Part shown: positions 37,255 through 46,500 of the stretch, piece after piece | Numbering within the stretch: position 1 is the stretch's first letter | How the letters are laid out: each line of letters opens with the position of its first letter | Made by a program: the position numbers and the translations under genes | NCBI GenBank assembly: GCA_951812305.1 | Contig: CATOSB010000012.1 | Coordinates: 313,693-377,692 of the forward strand | Direction of reading: 5' to 3' | Source of the DNA: an uncultured Paracoccaceae bacterium | Lineage (GTDB): Bacteria; Pseudomonadota; Alphaproteobacteria; Rhodobacterales; Rhodobacteraceae | Length of the DNA: 64,000 nt | The notes under the pieces: generated by a model | Databases searched by the model: none | Seen by the model: only the letters and a program-made list of their open reading frames with translations | What the model was told of the DNA's origin: nothing

Positions 37255-38241
37255 TCAGTGCGGGCGGTCCTGTGCGAAGACGGCCGCGAGGTCGGGCGCG
37301 TCCAGAACGGCATCCAGCCAGGCCTCGATCCGATCGGGTGCGGCGGCGGCGATCCGCGTCTCGATATCCCGGGGCAGGGGGCCGAACCGGCGTTCCAACT
37401 GGCGTCCGAGAGTTTCGGCCTTGCCCTCGGCCTTGCCTTTCGCTTCGCCCTTGGCCAATCCGCGCGCTTCGCCTTTGGCCAATCCGCGCGCTTCGCCCTG
37501 TTCGAGCAGTGTTTCAGCAATGGTTCCCATAAGCGCCTCCAGTTCGTTATGTCCCCCGGTCCTGAGCGTGGCCCGCAGGGCGTCCAGGTCCACATTATAG
37601 ACCCGCAGCACATATTCAAGAACCTGTCGCCGCAGATCGGTCCCCTCGGGCAGGCTCCCGGCGATCTCCGCCAGAAAGGCCAGGGCCTCCTGCCGCAGCG
37701 TGATAAACCCCGCCCTCAGCGCGGCGTTGCGCGACAGCGCGTCGATCTCCATGGCCCGCAGGTTGCGCAGGATATATCCCGCTCCGGGCAGGAAAGCGAG
37801 ATCGGGATCATCGGTGGCGATCATGTCGCGCAGGCTGTCGGGCACGGTCCAGGGCTCCGCGCCATGATAGACGACCACCGGAATGATCGGGGGCAGGGCG
37901 CGGAGCCGGGCTGTACCGGTTCCGGCGCAGCGCTTCCAGATGCGCACCATATAGGAGGCCAACTGAAGCGGCAGCGCCGGATCGGGCGTGCTTTTGTGCT
38001 CCGCCAGAACATATACGAAGGCGTCGGTCCCGGAGGTCAACGCGACCTTCATCAGCAGATCGCTCTGGCTGCCGGCGAGCGCTTCATCGACGAAACTGCC
38101 TTCAAGGATCTCTGGGGGCGCAGGGGCGAGCTGTCCCACAATAGTGTTGGGGAGGTGATCCCGCAGGAAGTCCCGTGCGCGCCCGGGATCGGACAGCAGC
38201 GCGCGGAAGAGCGTGTCGTGCGGATTGTGCAACTCGGCCAT
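37255..38241 (-). CDS. Rpn/YhgA-family PD-(D/E)xK nuclease, 328 aa
   Basis: Recombination-promoting nuclease family, also known as putative transposase YhgA. I chose ATG 38241 (MAELHNPHDTLFRALLSDPG), with AGGGA 5 bases upstream; upstream codons read through an unrelated mutL scrap. The nuclease core is visible as SQSDLLMKVALTSGTDAFVY followed by VLAEHKST (D...E-x-K). The C-terminal region contains the charged repeats EARGLAKGEARGLAKGEAK typical of the family, then a helical tail. Members cut DNA and promote RecA-independent recombination. It stands alone, leftward. Confidence 0.85.
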   Translation of the reverse strand: MAELHNPHDTLFRALLSDPGRARDFLRDHLPNTIVGQLAPAPPEILEGSFVDEALAGSQSDLLMKVALTSGTDAFVYVLAEHKSTPDPALPLQLASYMVRIWKRCAGTGTARLRALPPIIPVVVYHGAEPWTVPDSLRDMIATDDPDLAFLPGAGYILRNLRAMEIDALSRNAALRAGFITLRQEALAFLAEIAGSLPEGTDLRRQVLEYVLRVYNVDLDALRATLRTGGHNELEALMGTIAETLLEQGEARGLAKGEARGLAKGEAKGKAEGKAETLGRQLERRFGPLPRDIETRIAAAAPDRIEAWLDAVLDAPDLAAVFAQDRPH

Positions 38242-38394
38242 CGGATCCCTGTGCAAAGTGGTGTCACCCCTGCTGCTATGGCAGGGCGGTCCAACAGGCA
38301 AGCCCGGTTGTGTGTGGTCGGTTGTGTCGGGCCGCTTCAGTCTGTCCGGGGGTGTCAGATACCTTTGACCCTGATCCCCCGGTGCTGGCCTGGT

Positions 38395-38512
38395 ACCCGC
38401 ATCAAGCGCATTCTCCACCATCTCCTGGACCGCGCTGGCGGGGCGTTCCCCGATTTCGCCAACTGCGATGCGGCTGATCGTGACTTCGTCGAGTTGTCGA
38501 ATGGCGGGCCGG
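38395..38512 (-). pseudogene. mutL: MutL N-terminal fragment
   Basis: The minus strand reads RPAIRQLDEVTISRIAVGE, then [20 protein letters not shown], which is the GHKL ATPase start of DNA mismatch repair protein MutL (relatives read [25 protein letters not shown]). Only about 40 codons exist, then the match ends. It is a scrap, presumably carried in by recombination, lying just upstream of the rpn-like gene. Confidence 0.7.
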
Positions 38513-38608
38513 TGAGCGCCGGGAGAGGGGGTTGGGTGCCGCGAGCGCCTTGAGACATGCGGTGATCGCCATCATGATCGAAGCGGTGACAAAAACCGGG
38601 GCGGCTTC

Positions 38609-38944
38609 TCAATTCAGGCGCTGGCTTACGGCATCGGGATGTGTGGTAAGCAGCGTCTCGAGCCGATCTGCATCCATTTGCTGCTGGACCGCTTGCCGCG
38701 CGCGTTCGAGTTCCCTGACAGCGTTGGGCTTCAGATCGCAGAGAAGATCATCGAAGGCTCCGGCGGCCTCGCGGAGGCATCCATTGAGCTGAAAACCGTA
38801 TCGCAGGGCGAGGGCGATCACTTTTTGGAATTCGCCCTGAACCTCCGGGTCCTGCGGATCCCGCCCGCAGAGACACAAACACATCGTTGCCTCGACCGTG
38901 AGGTCATCGTACGCCTCTGCGCCGTCGTTCGCCCTGTCAGCCAT
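38609..38944 (-). CDS. Hypothetical protein, 111 aa, third gene of HU-Csp operon
   Basis: Starts at ATG 38944 (MADRANDGAEAYDDLTVEATM), inside the last codons of the cold-shock gene (8-bp overlap). Acidic helical protein with CLCLCGRDPQDPEVQ and FDDLLCDLKPNAVRELERARQAV. No known family recognised. It is co-transcribed with the HU- and cold-shock-like genes and may be a nucleoid or RNA-related accessory factor (weak inference). Confidence 0.65.
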   Translation of the reverse strand: MADRANDGAEAYDDLTVEATMCLCLCGRDPQDPEVQGEFQKVIALALRYGFQLNGCLREAAGAFDDLLCDLKPNAVRELERARQAVQQQMDADRLETLLTTHPDAVSQRLN

Positions 38945-39269
38945 CGCGCTGGCTTTCGGCATCCCCGGCCGGCGCGCCTTCAGGACGGACGTTGACCGCC
39001 GCCGGAGTTCCGGGTTTTCGCTTGCTCGGGACGCGTGCAAAGCGCACCCGCTGGCCGACCTCTGGCAGGGCTTCCGGCGGCGCAAGGTTCGAGGCGTGGA
39101 AAAACACATCCGCCGCGCCGTATCGGGAGATGAAGCCGAAGCCCTTGTCGGGCCGGTAAGTCTTGATGGTGCCTGTGACCTCTGCCGGTTCGGCCTTGCC
39201 TGCCCCCGGTATCGGCGTTTCTCTACCGGCCGCTTCCGGCGCGGTGTCCATGTGCTGATCGCACATCAT
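38937..39269 (-). CDS. Cold-shock-domain protein, 110 aa
   Basis: Single-strand nucleic acid binding protein. The CSD lies at residues about 30-80: VTGTIKTYRPDKGFGFISRY (RNP1 KGFGFI) and ADVFFHASNL (RNP2 VFFHAS). It has an acidic/proline N-terminal extension and a basic C-terminus rich in R/K/P. Its start shares ATGA with the HU gene stop, so it is coupled. Plasmid-borne cold-shock proteins often act as nucleic-acid chaperones. Confidence 0.88.
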   Translation of the reverse strand: MMCDQHMDTAPEAAGRETPIPGAGKAEPAEVTGTIKTYRPDKGFGFISRYGAADVFFHASNLAPPEALPEVGQRVRFARVPSKRKPGTPAAVNVRPEGAPAGDAESQRDG

Positions 39270-39565
39270 GTCTTCCCCTTTACGGCGGCCTTGAGGGGCC
39301 CTGTGGCGGAGACCCGCACCTGCCGTGTGGGCGCGGCGGTCTGCATCTCTCCGGTGGCCGGATTGCGAACCTGCCGCTCGGGCACGTCCACCACCGAGAA
39401 GGTGGCAAGGCCGGGCAGGCGGACCGGGTGGCCGTCCGCCACCAGTTTCTGCACTGCCGACTGGACGCCGCCGGAGAGACGTTTGGCTTCGTCGCGCGAA
39501 CAGCCCAGCTCTTCGGCGATGGCGGCGTGAAGCGTTGCGGCGGGAACGGGTGAGGGTTTGGGCAT
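39266..39565 (-). CDS. HU/IHF-family DNA-binding protein, 99 aa
   Basis: ATG at 39565 with AGGAGA 8 bases upstream. The protein reads TLHAAIAEELGCSRDEAKRL, then LVADGHPVRLPGLATFSVVD and ERQVRNPATGEMQTAAPTRQ, the helices plus beta-arm plan of HU/IHF proteins (RNPATGE is the arm signature). It ends VSATGPLKAAVKGKT. First gene of a three-gene leftward operon with overlapping ends. It probably shapes DNA of the mobile element. Confidence 0.88.
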   Translation of the reverse strand: MPKPSPVPAATLHAAIAEELGCSRDEAKRLSGGVQSAVQKLVADGHPVRLPGLATFSVVDVPERQVRNPATGEMQTAAPTRQVRVSATGPLKAAVKGKT

Positions 39566-39831
39566 AAGCAGCTCTCCTGGTCTGATGGTGTGGTTGCCGT
39601 GGCTTTCGGGGAAAACGCGCGTCAGGTCAAGCCCGGGTGCTTGCTGTTCGCCCGGGATGGCGCCTGCGGTCGGTCCCCCGGCGGCGGGCCAATCCACGGT
39701 CTGGCCCGGCACCCGGGATGCGCGGGTCTCCACCCCCGCGTCCGTCTCCCCGGAGGTCCGGCGGTCGTGACCGGGAGGGAAGGTGTCTTTGGGTCGGGGT
39801 GTCATTGACCCAGGAGAAGAGGAGGACCGAG

Positions 39832-40272
39832 ATGACAACGCCGACGAAGAAAGAGACCCGGGTGGCGACCACACCGTTAACCCCTGCCGCTGCGATTGAC
39901 CGGACGGCGATTCAGGCCCGCTGGACGCGGGAGCGCGCCGGGGAAGCGGAGCGCCTGAAGGTGGTGCGCGCCGCATTGCTGGCGGAACTGCGTGCGCGGG
40001 GGGTTGAAGAGGTGGAAGCCTTCTATGACGGCTATGGCGACAGCGGCAACGTGAACAGTGTCGCGGGCCGCCCGGAGAGCGCCGGGATCGGGGATATCGA
40101 AACCCGGCTGATGGATTTCGTGTGGGATGTCGCCTATGGGCTGCACCCGGGCTTCGAGACCAACGACGGGGCAGAGGGCAGCTTCACCTGGAATGTGGCC
40201 GAAGACCGCATCGATGTGGATCACGCCGATTTCTACACCGAGCGCAACGACTACAGCCACGAGGATGTATGA
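39832..40272 (+). CDS. DUF6878-like protein, 146 aa
   Basis: ATG 39832 with GGAGGACCGAG just before it. The protein has a basic, helical N-terminus and a conserved-looking core: VEAFYDGYGDSGNVNSVAG, RLMDFVWDVAYGLHPGFETNDGAEGSF and FYTERNDYSHED. I recognise this as the DUF6878 type found in alphaproteobacterial plasmids; biochemical role unknown. It is divergent from the HU operon and coupled by ATGA to the following DUF6915 gene. Confidence 0.7.
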   Translation: MTTPTKKETRVATTPLTPAAAIDRTAIQARWTRERAGEAERLKVVRAALLAELRARGVEEVEAFYDGYGDSGNVNSVAGRPESAGIGDIETRLMDFVWDVAYGLHPGFETNDGAEGSFTWNVAEDRIDVDHADFYTERNDYSHEDV

Positions 40273-40421
40273 TTATGGCCCATGCGTTACACCACGCGGA
40301 AAGTTCCGCCCGGAAATTCGGCGGGGCGGCGGAGGACTATCTGGACATACATACATGGTTCGACGCCGGCAAAGCCCATGAAGCGCTGCCGATACACCGG
40401 GCACTCCGGCATCACAGCTTC

Positions 40422-42116
40422 CGTAATGGGCCAGTTGATGTCAAGGACAGCGTTTTCACCCTCAAAAACCCGGGAACCGACGAAGGTTCCGGGGTGCCTG
40501 CCAGGCGCAGTGAGGTTCACAGCGGAGTGATTGCGCTGTGGCGATGGGGAATATGCCAGTGTTGTTGGCCTCGCCTGTCGGCATGCCTGCTCACCGTGAT
40601 GTGTCTGCGCCGGGCTCGTGCTTCCGTCCGTGGTCAGCGCAATGGCTGCCAACTTCATACCTTGTCCGGTTCGGTTCCCGAGTGTCGATCTTCAGGGCGC
40701 GCTCAACCCTGGAACGGGTCGGCAGATGGCAGCTTGCGTACATCATCGGGGACCGCGTCCCGGCTGGGACACTGGTGGGCCGGCACCGTCAGGTGCGGCC
40801 GAACGCTCCTTGTGCTGAAAACATTTCAATCATGGATGCGGGGCGCTCAGGCGTTCTGCCGGAGCGCCATCGCCTCGTCACGGGTGAAGCGGAACCCGGT
40901 TCCATCTCAGGGTGCGCACCAGCGCGCCCGTAAGATCACTGGATCCACCCACATCCGGTGCAGCACCACGCCGATGCGACGGGCCAGCGCCACGGTGGCA
41001 CGTCTCTTCCCACGACGCTCGGCAAGGCGCAGCGCCCAGGACTTGAGCCAGTTCGGGCCGCCATGATGCAGCATCACGTTGGCCGCCTGGTAGAGCGCCG
41101 CCCGGAGACCTGCGTCTCCGACCTTGGTGATCGCGCCCACAATGGACCGCTCGCCGGATTCATTCCGTCCGGGCGTCAGCCCGACCCAGGGGCCAACATC
41201 ACGGGATCGCCTGAAGCGTGCGGGGTCATCAATCGCGCCCTTCACCGTCAGCGCAACGACGGCGCCCACACCGGGCATGGTCATCAGCAGGCGACAGATC
41301 GGATCGATCTTCGCCTGATCGCGGACCATCTTCCCGAACCCCGCAAGTTCCTTTCGCAGTTCGGCGCGGGCACGCAGGATCGGCTCTATAGCCGCCTTCA
41401 GCACCGCATTGCCCGACGCCAGATCCCTGACCCGCTGGTCATAGCGACCTTTCGAGACGGGTCCCATCTTCAGGCCAAAGTTGCGCAACACGCCCCGCAC
41501 CGACAGTTCCAGCTGGATCAGTACCTTCTGGATCGCCTTGCGCGCCGTCAGCAACACGCGTGTTTCCTGAGCAGGAACCGACTTGCAGTGCACGGCGCTG
41601 AACCAACCCATCTGCAGGAGATGCGCGATCCCCTGTGCATCCCGCCGATCCGTCTTGATCGGGCTTGCTTTCAGCGCCGCCTTCACTTGCCGCGTTTCCA
41701 TCCCCCCTCTCGGCGATTGCTCTGCAATCACCTGCCGGGCAATGGATCGCGGGTAGCCCGGCCTCCGTCAGCCCCTTGTGAAGCCATTGGGACAGTGGAC
41801 CCGCTTCCAGGCCAATCCCGGTAATCTCGCAGGGCAAGGCCTTGAGGAAGCTGACCAACACTTCCGGCTCGCTGGCGACGTCAGTTTCCTTCAGGATCTT
41901 GCCGCGATCACCGAGCACGCAAACAGCCGTGCTTGCCAGAGAGACATCCAGTCCGATAAAGATATCCATGTCGTTGTCCTTTCTATTCTTTGGAATTGAG
42001 GCGCGCCATCTGGCAAGACCTCGTAGACACGCATCATGCGTATCAAAGGGCAACGACACCCTCTCTGCGACACCGCTTCAAGCGTAACGACCGAGATTCG
42101 CGCCGAGGCCCATTAC
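40422..42116 (-). mobile_element. IS110/IS1111-type element, 1695 bp
   Basis: The insertion begins CGTAATGGGCC and ends GGCCCATTAC(G), an inverted repeat of about 10-11 bp. No duplication of target bases is apparent, as usual for this family. It carries one transposase on the minus strand and a 485-bp non-coding tail (40422-40906) downstream of it, which may encode a bridge RNA. Confidence 0.82.
40907..41969 (-). pseudogene. IS110-type transposase, frameshifted
   Basis: Start ATG 41969 with AAAGGA upstream gives MDIFIGLDVSLASTAVCVLG (DEDD first Asp) and GLEAGPLSQWLHKGLTEAGLPAI. Between about 41700 and 41760 the frame changes. The second part reads METRQVKAALKASPIKTDRRDAQGIAHLL, TMPGVGAVVALTVKGAIDDP and RNESGERSIVGAITKVGDAGL, to a stop at 40907. 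About 40 extra bases sit at the junction compared with relatives. The total of 1063 bp is not a multiple of three, so the enzyme is probably dead. Confidence 0.8.
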
Positions 42117-42485
42117 GGTATCTTCGGGATATTCGAGGCGGAGGCGGTGTTCGGCGTTTCGGTTCCGAACTCCGCAGGCCGGGATATTCCGGTGCGGTTC
42201 ATCGCCGAGCAGCATGTGCGGGAGGATTGCCGCCGGATCCCGTCAGTATCGGACTGGCTGCGCGGGACCCCGATTGTGCCGTGGATGATCAACGGGGTGA
42301 TCCTGCCCGATACCGAGCCGGTGGGTGCCGATCCGCAAGCCGACTGGCGCAGGGCCGTGGCCGGGGGCCAGACGCTTCTGGGCCTTGCCGACTGGCTTTC
42401 CATGCAGGCGCAGCGTCCGGGTGTGGAGATGGTCCGCGCCGACGCGGCGTGACCTGAGGGGCGTGGCATCCCTCGCGCTCGCGAG

Positions 42486-42512
42486 CGGGCCGCCTTTCCG
42501 GGCGGCCCGTTT
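42486..42512 (+). terminator. Intrinsic terminator after DUF6915 gene
   Basis: Perfect 9-bp stem CGGGCCGCC / GGCGGCCCG with a short loop, followed by TTTG. It lies 34 bp after the stop. The following 270 bp to the next gene hold no gene that I can support. Confidence 0.75.
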
Positions 42513-42785
42513 GTCTGTGGCGTACCAGGTGCAGACGCGGTCACGATGGAAGAGGGTGCCTGTGCTCTGGTCGGGGCCTGGCCGCGTGGCCCGAGCTTGC
42601 CCTTCATGGCCCATCCTGTCGTCGGCAGGGCTGACAGCGAACCGGAAAGCCCCGGTCGGGTGCCGTACCGTCCGGTCCCCTCCCCACCGGGTCGCCCGCC
42701 TCCGGCGGGTCACACGAAAGGAGCAAAGTCGGCTTTGGGTCCGGGCGATCCCGATGGGGGATCGGAGTTGGAAAGGACTGGACCC

Positions 42786-43133
42786 ATGGAATTGTTGACG
42801 ACTGAACAGCGCAAGACGCTTCTCGAAAACGGCCACAGGATGGCGGAGGAGGACATATCGTGCGCGGTGTGGCCGGTTGTGAAGCTTTTTACGCCGGATG
42901 CGGGGGCGACCTGGCTTCTGGCCTGGCTGGACCCGGAGGACGGGGATGTGGCCTGGGGCTGCTGCGATCCGGGGCTGGGATGTCCCGAGATCGGGCCGGT
43001 GCGGCTTTCGGAGATCGCGGCGGTGCGCGGCGCGCTCGGCCTGCCGGTGGAGCGGGACCTGTATTTCGAGGCGGAGATGTCGCTGAGCGATTACGCCTCT
43101 CTGGCGCGCGACCGGGGCGCGCTTGTGGCATGA
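42786..43133 (+). CDS. DUF2958-family protein, 115 aa
   Basis: MELLTTEQRKTLLENGH, then VVKLFTPDAGATWLLAWLDPEDGD, and the hallmark tail LSEIAAVRGALGLPVERDLYFEA of DUF2958 proteins. These are small plasmid and ICE proteins of unknown activity that often travel with ParB-like and ArdC-like genes, as here. A purine-rich GAAAGGA lies upstream of the ATG. It is coupled by ATGA to the next gene. Confidence 0.85.
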   Translation: MELLTTEQRKTLLENGHRMAEEDISCAVWPVVKLFTPDAGATWLLAWLDPEDGDVAWGCCDPGLGCPEIGPVRLSEIAAVRGALGLPVERDLYFEAEMSLSDYASLARDRGALVA

Positions 43134-43393
43134 GCGCGCGGGAGGTGGTAGAACTTCTGGCCCCGGCTTACTGGGCATCGGCGCTGATCAATTGTGATCC
43201 CCTGGGCCTGGATGGCGAAGACCGCGCGCATCTGGCGACCTGCCTTGCGGACGCGGGTCTGACGGTGGGGGAGGCGGTCGATTGCAGACCTGCGGGGTTC
43301 TGCTGGCACCATGCCGCGTCAGGGATCACCGGCGGGGCGGAGTGCGCGCTTTACAGTTTTCTCGTGAACCGCACCCGCCTGCGGTCGTTCTGA
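43130..43393 (+). CDS. Hypothetical protein, 87 aa
   Basis: Begins on the ATGA overlap with the DUF2958 gene: MSAREVVELLAPAYWASALI, then CDPLGLDGEDRAHLATCL and FCWHHAASGITGGAECALYSFLV. Several Cys/His residues (C23-like, CWHH, C in AECAL) could bind a metal, but this is uncertain. The tight coupling argues that it is a real gene. Not recognised. Confidence 0.65.
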   Translation: MSAREVVELLAPAYWASALINCDPLGLDGEDRAHLATCLADAGLTVGEAVDCRPAGFCWHHAASGITGGAECALYSFLVNRTRLRSF

Positions 43394-43451
43394 CCGGCAG
43401 CGGTCCCGGCCGCCCGGTTCGGGCGCTCTTCAAACCGTTTTGCCAACTTTG

Positions 43452-43485
43452 GCCGTCTCGCCCCGAAAGGGTGAGGCGGCTTTTT
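43452..43485 (+). terminator. Intrinsic terminator after DUF2958 operon
   Basis: Stem GCCGTCTCGCCC / GGGTGAGGCGGC (two G-T pairs) with loop CGAAA, followed by TTTTT. 58 bp after the stop of the 87-aa gene. Confidence 0.85.
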
Positions 43486-43563
43486 GTCCGGGCGATCCGG
43501 GTCCGGGGGGAAAGCGTTCCCGTGGATGGTCCGGATCGGATGTCATGAAATGGAGACAATGCA

Positions 43564-46500
43564 ATGACGAAGACACAGACCTATACGGCTCTTGAGGTGG
43601 CGCTGGCGCGCCTTGAGGTTCATCCCGCCAATGTGCGCGCACAGAACGCGGCGGCCTACAGCGCGACCGGCGTTCAGGCGCTGGCGGCCAATATCCGGGA
43701 GGTGGGGCTGTTGCAGCCCTTGCTGGTGCAGGAGACCGGCAAGGCGCAGTACGGCGTGCTGGCCGGAGGCCGCCGGCTGGCGGCACTCAACCTGCTGGCC
43801 GCGGACACGGGCGCGAAAGGTTTCGGGCCACGCATGAAGGTGGCCTGCCAGCTGGTGCCGGGGGATGCGCCGGTGACGGCGGCGCTGTCGTTCTCGGAGA
43901 ACGAGATGCAGGCCCCGATGGATGCGCTCGACCGGTACGAGGCGTTTGCGGCGCTCCGGGACGAAGACGGTCTCGGAGTTGCCGATATCGCGCGTCTTTT
44001 CGGGCAGACGGAACGGTCGGTACGCGAGAGCCTGCGGATCGGGCTGGTGCATGAGGACATCCGCTCCGCGCACCGGGCCGGGGAGATTTCGCTGGAGACG
44101 CTGAAGGCCTTTGCCGGGCATCCCGACCGCGCGGTGCAGGCGGAGGTGTTCGCCGCGCTTTCGGGCGAGGGGGGCCGTGTGGAGGCGTGGACGGTGAAAC
44201 GGGCGCTCGGTGATCGCGGCGTGCGGCAGGGCGATGCGCTCGGGGCCTTTGTGCTGGAGGACTACCGCAAGGCCGGGGGCGGGATCGCGCCGGACCTGAT
44301 CGAGGAGGACAGTGTGCTCGGCGATCCCGGTCTTGTGCAGTCTGTGCTGTCGCGGAAACTCGACGATCTGGCCGAGGAGGAGCGGGCGCGGCTCGGCATG
44401 GGCTGGGCCGAACACCGGATTGATCCCGACCGGGAGGCGCTCTCGGCCTATGGGCGCATCTGGCCGCAGCCGGTCGACCTTGATGCGGCCACGCAGGAGC
44501 GGGTGGAGGCGCTGACGGCAAGGCTCGACGATCTGTCGGACGCCCATGAGGCGGCAGAGGACCGGGCCGAACAGGACCGCCTGGGTGAGGAGCACGAGAC
44601 CGCGCAGGCCGAAATCGAGGCGCTGACCCATGCGTTCGAGGCTGACGAGGCGCAAGGGGCCGGTGTGATCGCTCTCTGGCAGCACGGGGGTCTGCGTCTG
44701 ATGGCGGGCATGGTGCGTCCCGAGGACCGGACGGACAGGGGCCCGGCGACGGGCGGGACCGGTGCCGCGGACCGCGCCGCAGAGGAGGGTGGCCTGAAGA
44801 TCTCCGCGAAGCTGGCTTCGGATATGGCCTGCGAGCGGACGCGGGCGGTGGGTCTGGCGCTGGCGCGCGATCCGGCGACCGCGCGGGTCTATGGCGACTG
44901 GCTGCTTCCGGGCAATGTGGCGCAGGGGCTTGTGCGCCGTGCGGAACAGTCGAGCCTGCGGTTTCAGGCGGCGACCCATGCGCCGGGGCTTATCCATGAG
45001 TGCGCAAGCGTGGAGGACCCGGGCGCGGCCATTGAGGGTGAACACGGCGTGGTGGAACGGATGCTTTTTGAGCACGAGGCCGGGCTGCCGACAGGCTGGG
45101 TCGATGGTGAGGATGGTCCGGACGGGACCGCCTTTGATCGCTTCGCGGTACTCGATCCGGCGGAGCGGGAGATGCTGGTGGCATGGGCGGTGTCGCGCAG
45201 TCTGGAGCCTGTGGCGGGCGATGCGGTGCGTCCCTCGGCCCGTACGGCGGTGGAGGCGGCGGTGCTGCCGGACATCCGGACGCTCTGGACCCCGGATGCG
45301 CGGCTCTTCGGGCGTCTGACGAAGCCTGACCTCCTGCGCATCCTGCGCGACGATCTGGGGCTTGGCCAGAAGGCGGATACGCTGGCCAAGGCGAAGAAGT
45401 CGGAGATCGTGGAGAAGCTGGCCGCGCTCTTTACCGCACCGGATGCCACGCTGAGCGACGAGCAGCGGGCGGCCATCGCCCGCTGGTGCCCGCCGGGCAT
45501 GGCGACGGAAGTGCCGGAGCGCGGTCAGGAAGAGACCAAAGATGACGCTCCCGCGCCGTTCCCGTATTCGGGGGCGGCGTTTTTCCATGGAAGCGGGTCA
45601 CGGGCGTCGGGCCGGGGGTCGGGCCGGACGGTGTTTTCGAAAGCCGGAGGGATCTTCGGGAGGGGTGATTCTGATCAGCCCGGGAGGAGAGACCCAATGG
45701 CGAAGACAAAACCCGACATTTACGACCAGGTGACAGATGCGATCCTTGCGCATCTCGAGGCGGGGGTGGTGCCCTGGCGCCAACCCTGGGACGGCGGTGT
45801 CCCGGCCCGGCTACCCGTGCGGGTCACGGGCGAGTGCTATCGTGGCATCAACGTGGTGCTGTTGTGGCAGGCCGCGGTGGCGCGGGGCTATGTCTCGCCG
45901 AACTGGATGACCTATGCGCAGGCGATCAGGCTCGGCGGGCAGGTGCGCCGGGGCGAGACCAGCGTGCGGGTGGTCAAATACGGGACGGTGAGACGGGCGG
46001 CTCCCGAGGGAGAGGACGGGGCGGAGGATGGATCCACCTTTGGCTATCTGCGGTCTTACGCTGTCTTCAACGTGGCACAGATCGACGGTCTGGATGCGGC
46101 GTGGTCTGCTGCTCCGCCGCCGCTGCGCGATTACGGGACAGAGGCGGATGCGGGGTTTCCGGAGTGGTTCGGCCGCACCGGGCTGAAGCTGCGGACGCGC
46201 GATGCGGGGCGGGCCTGTTACGATATAGCCGCGGACTGCATCGAGATGCCGCCGGTACGGCGGTTCGAGAGCCGGGAGGCCCACGCGGGAACGCTTCTTC
46301 ATGAGACGTGTCATGCCACAGGGGCGAAATCGCGGCTGGACCGACCGTTCGGAACGGGCTTTGGCGATGTGGACTATGCACGCGAGGAGATGGTGGCCGA
46401 GCTCGGATCCGCCATGGTGGGAGCGCAGCTGGGCATCGCGCCGCAGTTCGAGGCCAATGCCGCTTACCTTCAGCACTGGATCGACATTCTGAAGAGCGAT

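Larger units (their letters stand above)
40269..42452 (+). pseudogene. DUF6915-like protein, split by IS110-type element
   Basis: Codons 40269-40421 encode MIMAHALHHAESSARKFGG and DYLDIHTWFDAGKAHEALPIHRALRHHSF. The frame resumes at 42117 with GIFGIFEAEAVFGVSVPNSAG, then VRFIAEQHVREDCRRIPSVSDWL, and ends at 42452. Removing 40422-42116 rejoins HHSF-GIF in frame (51 plus 112 codons). Family seen on roseobacter plasmids, function unknown. The start overlaps the DUF6878 stop. The gene is now inactive unless the IS excises precisely. Confidence 0.85.

Noticed and set aside
37429..37500. Short internal repeats as a tandem DNA repeat locus
   Set aside because: They encode the EARGLAKGEA repeats that belong to the Rpn-family protein tail.
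37132..38553. 473-codon open frame opposite the rpn-like gene
   Set aside because: It is the antisense of a convincing nuclease gene and shows no family features; long antisense frames are expected at this GC content.
38355..38612. 85-codon minus-strand frame upstream of the rpn-like gene
   Set aside because: It overlaps the mutL-like fragment in another frame and has no support of its own.
43543..45588. 681-codon open frame antisense to the ParB-like gene
   Set aside because: Arg/His-rich composition typical of a shadow frame; the plus-strand gene has domains, a ribosome site and a terminator.
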